A stretch of 47,228 bases of DNA from an uncultured Bacilli bacterium (lineage in GTDB: Bacteria; Bacillota_I; Bacilli_A; RF39; UBA660), in NCBI GenBank assembly GCA_934132925.1, contig CAKPAL010000002.1, positions 1 to 47,228 on the forward strand, read 5' to 3'. This document shows, piece by piece, positions 41,943-47,228 of this stretch. Each line of letters begins with the position of its first letter. The stretch's first letter is position 1. The notes under the pieces were generated by a model. That model was not told where the DNA came from. It saw only the letters and a program-made list of their open reading frames with translations, and did not search any database. The translations under genes were made by a program, and so were the position numbers.

Positions 41943-43142
41943 TTATTCTTCGTTTGTTAGTGTTTTAGTATGTTCTACTACCTGCCAACCAATATCTTTT
42001 TTTACTATAGCATTTATTAGGCAGATTATATAACTTAATAAGAATACGGGGTTATATAATATTAATTTTGTTTTTGATATTTCTAGATTTAATTTATTAT
42101 CCTCTTTTTTTATGATTAAATAGCTTATTAATACTAAATCAATATATATTGTAAATGATATTATCAAAACTACTTTTAAAAGACCAATCAATCCCGACTG
42201 AACGGATGATATTAATAATAAAATTACTCCTACTATAAGATAGATATATGGTTTTACTCCTATTATGGCATTTATCTTTGAACCATAATTTATATCTTTT
42301 AAATCAATACTTTTTCTTATCTTTCTTATATATTTTTTTCTTGCTTCAAAATAACCTTTAACCCATCTTGTTCTTTGAACTATTGATACTTTAAAACTAT
42401 CTGGCTGCTCATCATAAAAGATGGCCTTTTCATTATAAGTTGTTGTTATATTATTTAATGTACTATAAAGAGTTAATTCATAGTCTTCAGTTAAAGTGTT
42501 AAAGGGGAAACCTTCCAATTCTTCTAATAATGATCCTTTTATATAATAACCTGTTCCTGATATAGTTAAATTGTTACTATATTTATTTTTTAAAGTATTA
42601 CCTAATGTATTTATCATAGAAAAGGTAAGAGCTGATGAAGCCGCTACTAAGGTTTTACTATTTTTGGTATTCCGATAACTTATCCCAATATCATAGCCCT
42701 CATTAATACTTTTTTGCATTTCTTTAATGTAGTTTTTGTCTAATATATTATCGGCATCAAAAATAAAATATGCTGAATAATGTTTATTCTCTCTTAGTAT
42801 TTCTTTGATAGCATCATCTAGGGCATAGCCTTTTCTTTTTTTAGTTAAATCTTTTCGATAAATAATATTCATTTTATGCTTATGTACTATATCTACTGTT
42901 TTGTCTTTTGGGGTTTCTACTATTATGTAAACATCTTCTGAGTCTATTTTTTGAGTTTGGTTTTCAATACTTATAAGTAAATCCTCAATTACTTTTGACT
43001 CGTTTCTAGCGGGTATCAATATACAATTTTTCCCTTTTGATGTTGTTTTTTTGGGATAATTATTATTTTTTATAGTTACTAAAAAACTATATATTAACAT
43101 TACTAGTGATATTAGTATTATTATTAAACTTATTTTTTCCAT
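41943..43142 (-). CDS. Membrane-bound family 2 glycosyltransferase (processive type)
   Basis: 399 aa. N-terminal helix ISLIIILISLVMLIYSFLV, then a GT-A domain: CILIPARNESKVIEDLL, FIFDADNIL (DxD-like metal site), TEDYELTLYS (ED catalytic base) and QRTRWVKGYF (QxxRW, the mark of processive synthases). Three to four C-terminal membrane helices (YIYLIVGVILLLISSV and on). Probably builds a polysaccharide or glycolipid; acceptor unknown. Overlaps the CmpB-like gene by 1 nt. Confidence 0.85.
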   Translation of the reverse strand: MEKISLIIILISLVMLIYSFLVTIKNNNYPKKTTSKGKNCILIPARNESKVIEDLLISIENQTQKIDSEDVYIIVETPKDKTVDIVHKHKMNIIYRKDLTKKRKGYALDDAIKEILRENKHYSAYFIFDADNILDKNYIKEMQKSINEGYDIGISYRNTKNSKTLVAASSALTFSMINTLGNTLKNKYSNNLTISGTGYYIKGSLLEELEGFPFNTLTEDYELTLYSTLNNITTTYNEKAIFYDEQPDSFKVSIVQRTRWVKGYFEARKKYIRKIRKSIDLKDINYGSKINAIIGVKPYIYLIVGVILLLISSVQSGLIGLLKVVLIISFTIYIDLVLISYLIIKKEDNKLNLEISKTKLILYNPVFLLSYIICLINAIVKKDIGWQVVEHTKTLTNEE

Positions 43143-43831
43143 TATTTTACCACCATATTTGTATAACTTTTTTTCATTCTTTCATCATTATAAATTCTGT
43201 CTAAAAACTCGCCATATTCTGTTAATGGTTTGTACCCTTCATGTCTTAATCCCATTCTTATACATGCTGAAAATGATATAAACATATCTACTGTTATGAC
43301 TACTAGTAAAATATAATAGATTATATTTCCTAAATTAGATGGCACCTTTTCTATCATTGCGGATACAAAAGGATATATTTTAACCATAAGAATATAACAT
43401 AGTAAGCCCCAAAACAACATATACGGAAGTGTGGTTCTACCATTTATATTTAGAAAATATGTTGAATAATCCCATGATGTTGTACTGGTAAAAGTCTCTT
43501 GAAGGAAACTTATTAAGTACTCAAAAGATCCTCCTATTAAAGAACCAATTAAAAAATAATCTAATTTTTGCCTAGGCTTTCTTGCTAGTATATAAATCAT
43601 AATGCAGGCACCCCAACCATATATTGGCGATAATTCTAAATACAATAAACCTCTTTTTGTTGTATAGTCTAATATTCCATAATTTATATAATTTTTTGTC
43701 ATAAATAATAAATCTTCATATATGCAACCTAGAAAACTAAAAATGATAAATATTATAAACATCTTCTTAAATGATAGACCTTCCGCGAAGGGAGTTTTAT
43801 CTTCTAATAAATATTCTTTTATTTTGTTCAT
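43142..43831 (-). CDS. CmpB-like multi-pass membrane protein (PF06541-type, 'putative ABC transporter permease')
   Basis: 229 aa, about five to six helices. FIIFSFLGCIYEDLLF, LYLELSPIYGWGACIMIYIL and LIGGSFEYLISFLQE, then TLPYMLFWGLL, are the conserved blocks of a family annotated as putative ABC transporter permease, although no ATPase is adjacent. The C-terminus (EGYKPLTEYGEFLDRIYNDE) is cytosolic. 14 nt after yqeH. Confidence 0.8.
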   Translation of the reverse strand: MNKIKEYLLEDKTPFAEGLSFKKMFIIFIIFSFLGCIYEDLLFMTKNYINYGILDYTTKRGLLYLELSPIYGWGACIMIYILARKPRQKLDYFLIGSLIGGSFEYLISFLQETFTSTTSWDYSTYFLNINGRTTLPYMLFWGLLCYILMVKIYPFVSAMIEKVPSNLGNIIYYILLVVITVDMFISFSACIRMGLRHEGYKPLTEYGEFLDRIYNDERMKKSYTNMVVK

Positions 43832-43845
43832 ACTGCCTAACTCCT

Positions 43846-44823
43846 TTATATTAGATTATTTCTTTCATATATGTTAATATCATATTTGGTATAAATATCT
43901 ATTTTTCCTTTTTTTGTTAATTTAATAAAACATAGGTCCTCAATGACAATATCTTTATCTTTTTCTAAATTAAATGTTATTTTTTGACATTCTTTTAATT
44001 TAGGATTGTTTTGTGTCATTTTAGTTATGTTTAAGTTATTTGCTAGATAGATAGTTATATTATTATCGGCAAAATAATCTAGTCTTATATAGTCCTCAAT
44101 GACAAGAGAACCTTTTCCCTTTAACTGATAACTTCTTGGTTTTATTTCTTTTTTAGGAGTTATCTTTTTTATTTCTTTTAATGGAAGATTATTTAATATA
44201 CTTCCTTCATTTAATAGTCCTGGTGTATCTACAATGGTAAAGTCTTCTAGTTCTATTTCTACTTTATCTAAAGTAGTAGAGGGATAAAGACTAGTTGTTA
44301 CCTCAAGTTGTTTATCAGTATAGTTTTTTATTATTTTATTTATTAGTGTAGATTTACCTGAATTAGTCATTCCAACAAAATATACTTTATTATTATTTTT
44401 ATTATAGTTTTTTATTTTACTTAAAAGATTATCTAAATTATAGTTTTTTATAGTACTTATTATTTCTATGTCTAAATAATTATTTGTTACATTTTTTATA
44501 TAATTTATTAGTTTATAATCTTGTACTGATTTGGGAAGTAAATCTTTTTTTGTTAGAACTAGTATAACATTATTAAAGTTATTTATATAGTTTAAGTTTA
44601 TATTTAGTAATGATGTTAAATAAACTACTAGTGCATCTTTTGGAATATTATTTAAGATGCTAGTGTAATCTTGATTAGTTAATGATACTTGTTTATATTC
44701 GCCATAATTTTTTAATTTGAAGCATCTTGTACATAATTCTTTATTTATATCTTCGGTATAACCCTCTTTTTGTGGGTCTTCTACTTGTAGTAGTACTCCG
44801 CAACCGGTACATCTTTTAATCAT
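43846..44823 (-). CDS. yqeH: Circularly permuted ribosome-biogenesis GTPase YqeH-like
   Basis: 325 aa. N-terminal zinc finger CTGCGVLLQ...CTRCFKL; then G4 LTKKDLLP (before G1), G1 GMTNSGKSTLINKII, G3 DTPGLL, the permuted order G4-G1-G3 diagnostic of YqeH/YlqF-type GTPases. It acts in 30S ribosome assembly. Start overlaps yqeG by 8 nt, as expected from the yqeG-yqeH order in Bacillus. Confidence 0.93.
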   Translation of the reverse strand: MIKRCTGCGVLLQVEDPQKEGYTEDINKELCTRCFKLKNYGEYKQVSLTNQDYTSILNNIPKDALVVYLTSLLNINLNYINNFNNVILVLTKKDLLPKSVQDYKLINYIKNVTNNYLDIEIISTIKNYNLDNLLSKIKNYNKNNNKVYFVGMTNSGKSTLINKIIKNYTDKQLEVTTSLYPSTTLDKVEIELEDFTIVDTPGLLNEGSILNNLPLKEIKKITPKKEIKPRSYQLKGKGSLVIEDYIRLDYFADNNITIYLANNLNITKMTQNNPKLKECQKITFNLEKDKDIVIEDLCFIKLTKKGKIDIYTKYDINIYERNNLI

Positions 44824-45337
44824 AATATTCTCCTACTCTAAATATTCCTTTTTTGGTCATTTTATTTATTTCTTTCTTCTCTATATATCTATGTATCTTG
44901 GTAAATGGCATATCTATGTCTGACATAGGGTTTACGAGAACTGTTGTTATTCCTACTCTATTTCCTCCGTAGATATCTGTAACTAATTGGTCTCCAATAA
45001 TAGCGACTTCGGATAAGTCTAGTTTATATGTTTTTAGTATTTTCAAAAATTTCGTTTTACTAGGTTTTCTAGCAGATGGGCAGCAGTCGACATTTAAATA
45101 TTTTTTAAATGGTTCTAATCTCTCTCTTGGTGAATTTGAGAATATTACTACAATAAAGCCTTGTTCTTTTAATTTATCAAAATGGTCTTTTAATTTTTTC
45201 GTTGGTTTTTTATCAACATAAGGAACGCATGTATTGTCTAAATCAAATAATAGACACTTTATTCCGTTTTCTTTTAAGTTGCTATAGTTTATGGTATAAA
45301 TACTTTTTTGATAAACATCTGGATAGAAATAATTCAT
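44816..45337 (-). CDS. yqeG: YqeG-family HAD phosphatase
   Basis: 173 aa. HAD motif I LLFDLDNTCVPY, motif II VVIFSNSPRE, motif III KPSKTKF (Lys), motif IV IIGDQLVTDIYGGN. Full length for YqeG, a HAD III-A phosphatase of uncertain substrate, commonly upstream of yqeH. First gene of a four-gene operon. Confidence 0.92.
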   Translation of the reverse strand: MNYFYPDVYQKSIYTINYSNLKENGIKCLLFDLDNTCVPYVDKKPTKKLKDHFDKLKEQGFIVVIFSNSPRERLEPFKKYLNVDCCPSARKPSKTKFLKILKTYKLDLSEVAIIGDQLVTDIYGGNRVGITTVLVNPMSDIDMPFTKIHRYIEKKEINKMTKKGIFRVGEYYD

Positions 45338-45448
45338 AGTAATTCACCTCTCTATAGATATTATACTATATTTTTTTTATTATTGAAAGAGAGTTTGTAA
45401 TCTTACTATTTTTTATTTTGCATAAGTTTTATTAGGAGGATGTATTTT

Positions 45449-46147
45449 ATGTTGTTTAACTTGTTTAATATTTTGATTGGTAACCTTACCTTTTTTACTG
45501 GTGCTTATTCTAATAATGTTTTTCCTGATCCTTTATCTAAAGAGGAAGAAGAAAAATATATAGAAAGAATGATTAATGGAGATAAGGAGGCTAGAAGTAA
45601 ACTTATCGAACATAATCTCAGATTAGTTGCACATATTGTTAAAAAATTTGAATCCACTTATAATGATGTCGATGATCTTATTGGAATAGGTACCGTTGGC
45701 CTTATCAAGGGTATTGATAGTTTTTCTCCGAATAAGAATGTTAGACTTACCACTTATATTGCTAAGTGTGCTGAAAATGAAATCCTTATGCACTTTAGAT
45801 CGGATAAGAAAAATGCTAAAAATGTAAGTATTTATGACGGCATTAGTTATGATAAAGAAGGTAATGAGGTTACTATTTTAGATGTTCTTAAAACGGAAGA
45901 TCCTGATTTTAATGAGGAAATATATAAAAACGATAATATTAAATTATTAAAGGAGTATATGAATGTCCTTACTCCTAGAGAGAAAGATGTTCTTACTAAA
46001 AGATATGGCCTTGACAATAATGATGAAATTACGCAAAAAGAAATTGCTAAAAATCTTGGTATATCTAGAAGTTATGTTTCTAGAATTGAAAAAAGGGCCA
46101 TTACAAAAATTTTAAGAGAATTTATTAAAAATGACAGTAAGAAATAG
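45449..46147 (+). CDS. sigK: Pro-sigma-K, late mother-cell sporulation sigma factor
   Basis: 232 aa from the ATG at 45449, 9 nt after AGGAGG; an ATG at 45440 abuts the AGGAGG and is unlikely. Hydrophobic N-terminal pro-region MLFNLFNILIGNLTFFTGAY, which in Bacillus pro-sigma-K (cut near residue 20) is removed by SpoIVFB. Then FPDPLSKEEEEKYIERM, region 2 IEHNLRLVAHIVKKFE and DDLIGIGTVGLIKGIDSF, region 4 LTPREKDVLTKRYGL and QKEIAKNLGISRSYVSRIEK. The reading frame is uninterrupted (no skin-type element). Confidence 0.92.
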   Translation: MLFNLFNILIGNLTFFTGAYSNNVFPDPLSKEEEEKYIERMINGDKEARSKLIEHNLRLVAHIVKKFESTYNDVDDLIGIGTVGLIKGIDSFSPNKNVRLTTYIAKCAENEILMHFRSDKKNAKNVSIYDGISYDKEGNEVTILDVLKTEDPDFNEEIYKNDNIKLLKEYMNVLTPREKDVLTKRYGLDNNDEITQKEIAKNLGISRSYVSRIEKRAITKILREFIKNDSKK

Positions 46148-46165
46148 TAAAATTGTAAATAAATG

Positions 46166-46194
46166 TTGACTAAAATGCTTTTTTATGGTAAAGT
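46166..46194 (+). promoter_or_regulatory. Promoter of the 59-aa basic protein gene
   Basis: TTGACT (46166-46171), 17-nt spacer, TAAAGT (46189-46194), about 30 nt before the ATG. Confidence 0.6.
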
Positions 46195-46223
46195 TAATTA
46201 CGAACTGATGAGGAGGGAATACG

Positions 46224-46403
46224 ATGAAGAAAGTAACAACTAAAAAAACTAGATCTGTAAATAATAGACCTAACTGTTTAAAAATAACTAAAGGTACTCA
46301 AAAGGTTAATTTTACTACTGTTGTTGATAAAGATGGTAACAAAGTTAAGACTAGTGTTAGAGAAGCTAGAACTATGAAGAAGAATAATAAGAAAGATGCT
46401 TAA
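46224..46403 (+). CDS. 59-aa basic protein of unknown function
   Basis: ATG at 46224 with AGGAGG 7 nt upstream, its own promoter and an intrinsic terminator right after the stop. Begins MKKVTTKKTRSVNNRPNCLK, has a strand-like VNFTTVVDKDGNKVKTSVRE and ends MKKNNKKDA. Net charge is strongly positive; it may bind nucleic acid. The complete transcription unit makes it a real gene even though the family is not recognised. Confidence 0.75.
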   Translation: MKKVTTKKTRSVNNRPNCLKITKGTQKVNFTTVVDKDGNKVKTSVREARTMKKNNKKDA

Positions 46404-46404
46404 T

Positions 46405-46430
46405 GAAATGGATTTATATCCATTTTTTTG
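46405..46430 (+). terminator. Terminator of the 59-aa protein gene
   Basis: AAATGGAT/ATCCATTT hairpin with a TTAT loop, then T-run and G, directly after the TAA. Confidence 0.85.
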
Positions 46431-46454
46431 TTTGTCCACAACTACTGTTGATAA

Positions 46455-46478
46455 ATAAAAAGAAGACTAGTACTAGTC
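46455..46478 (-). terminator. Terminator of the 199-aa protein gene
   Basis: Palindrome GACTA-GTAC-TAGTC followed by TTCTTTTTATTT on the minus strand, four bases past the stop. Confidence 0.68.
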
Positions 46479-46481
46479 ATT

Positions 46482-47081
46482 CTATTTAAAATATTCATCA
46501 AATATACTTTCGACGTTTCCTTCTATTGCATAGTAATAGAAAGACCCTTCTTGATTTTTATACTCAGTGTTTTTCTCTTCATAATTATTATTATTAAAGA
46601 TATTTTTTAATTCTTCATCGGCAAAGTCTAACACTATTGAACTGTAAAATATTTGAAAAGTATAATTTTGATTATTTACTTGATAAGAAACAGTCAATTG
46701 GTCCCTTAATGGTCCACCTCTTCCTAAACTATATGTTTTTACTAATTTGTTTGTATTTACTTTATCTAGTATTTGTTTAAGCTGATCCTTAGATAAAGAG
46801 ATTTCTTTATCTATGTCTTGAGCATCTCCGAGATCTTTTTTCCTAGATCTAGATAATTTTACCTCTGAGATATTGTAAGATAATAATTTATCAATCCAAG
46901 TTTCTTTAGCATCATTATTGCTATTATTATTTTCAATCACTTCATTTTTATTATCTAAATTGTCATTTTTATTATTTACATTTATTTTTCCAGTTAAAAA
47001 TAATGCAATAATTATCAATAATATAATTATAATTACTGTTAGAAATATAATTATAATATTTTTACTTTTGTCTTCTTTCAT
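46482..47081 (-). CDS. Single-pass membrane protein with extracytoplasmic domain, function unknown
   Basis: 199 aa. Lysine-rich start, one long helix (about 9-30, rich in Ile), an Asn/Asp-rich linker, then a soluble domain of about 130 aa with ISEVKLSRSRKKDLGDAQDI and YSLGRGGPLRDQLTVSYQ, and a YFK C-terminus. No catalytic motif seen. AAGGAGGTGAAT precedes the start. Confidence 0.68.
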   Translation of the reverse strand: MKEDKSKNIIIIFLTVIIIILLIIIALFLTGKINVNNKNDNLDNKNEVIENNNSNNDAKETWIDKLLSYNISEVKLSRSRKKDLGDAQDIDKEISLSKDQLKQILDKVNTNKLVKTYSLGRGGPLRDQLTVSYQVNNQNYTFQIFYSSIVLDFADEELKNIFNNNNYEEKNTEYKNQEGSFYYYAIEGNVESIFDEYFK

Positions 47082-47170
47082 GGCTTAATTCACCTCCTTA
47101 CTTTCTTTTATTTTATTATATCATATTATAATTATAATTACTAGTATTTATAAAAAAATATGGCCATTTT

Positions 47171-47228
47171 CTAGTCATACTTTTCTTTTTCTTCTGGTAA
47201 TTTTTTTAATAGTTTATTATAATATTCT
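47171..47228 (-). CDS. 3' end of a gene running off the window
   Basis: Eighteen codons before a TAG at 47171-47173 read EYYNKLLKKLPEEKEKYD, a plausible helical C-terminus. Nothing more can be said because the rest is outside the window. Confidence 0.35.
   Translation of the reverse strand, partial: EYYNKLLKKLPEEKEKYD

Noticed and set aside
46436..46453. TTATCAACA-like half sites near 46.4 kb and 25.65 kb as a shared regulatory repeat
   Set aside because: Only short partial matches; the 25.65-kb copy is explained as a hairpin after a stop codon, and the 46.4-kb copy is not palindromic.
1..47228. tRNA or rRNA genes, insertion sequences or transposases
   Set aside because: I looked for tRNA arms with CCA ends, rRNA-like GC-rich blocks and DDE/tyrosine/serine recombinase motifs and saw none that could be supported.

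Overview
The window is AT-rich (estimated by eye at 27-30% GC) with compact operons, strong AGGAGG-type ribosome binding sites, sigma-A style promoters and intrinsic terminators. This points to a low-GC Firmicute (Bacillota). The gene content agrees: a Bce-type peptide-antibiotic module, the mrnC-rlmB-sigH-like order known from Bacillus, yqeG-yqeH, and an intact gene for the sporulation sigma factor pro-sigma-K. The gut RF39/Erysipelotrichia-like Bacilli would fit, but I cannot name a species.

Layout. (1) 1-3.1 kb: a BceRSAB-like detoxification module with a repeated candidate operator. (2) 3.1-21.3 kb: a defence island, all genes on the minus strand. In transcription order from its far end it holds a PARIS-like pair (ariA, and ariB interrupted by a frameshift at two A7 runs), a small acidic ORF, a secreted protein with three Cys repeats, a YobI-like P-loop ATPase split by one in-frame TAG and followed by a HEPN-like protein, an OLD-family ATPase/TOPRIM nuclease, and a five-gene operon (PD-(D/E)XK+DUF5655 protein, tandem Dam-type methylase, HNH endonuclease, UvrD-like helicase, DUF2290-like protein). 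Units are separated by a repeated promoter-plus-hairpin module (three copies, here R1), by repeated structured hairpins (here R2) and by 3' stumps of other genes (DUF2726 twice, a metallophosphoesterase once). This looks like a site where defence cassettes are exchanged. (3) 21.3-27.1 kb: a DUF3883 protein, a HExxH protein, an ABC-F ATPase behind a leader-peptide attenuator, an orphan small RNA on the plus strand, and an MqsR/MqsA-Panacea-type toxin-antitoxin pair. (4) 27.2-36 kb: a calcium-ATPase operon, a double-HTH regulator, a HerA-like ATPase divergent from an unlisted 45-aa gene, and a transglutaminase-like membrane protein. (5) 36-47.2 kb: core genes (uvrA, sigH-like, rlmB, mrnC, GT2, CmpB-like membrane protein, yqeH, yqeG, sigK) plus small or disordered proteins.

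The least explained signal is R2. At least eight intergenic elements (11.8, 16.8, 20.7, 25.4, 27.1, 32.5, 34.7 and 35.9 kb), in both orientations, consist of two to four consecutive hairpins. Stem sequences differ from copy to copy but stay paired, while a central A-G (or A-A) mismatch next to a G-C pair is kept. The R1 module, which gives three unrelated genes the same promoter and leader hairpin, is the second.

The work was done by reading the sequence. Family names rest on motifs and remembered family features, not on database searches.
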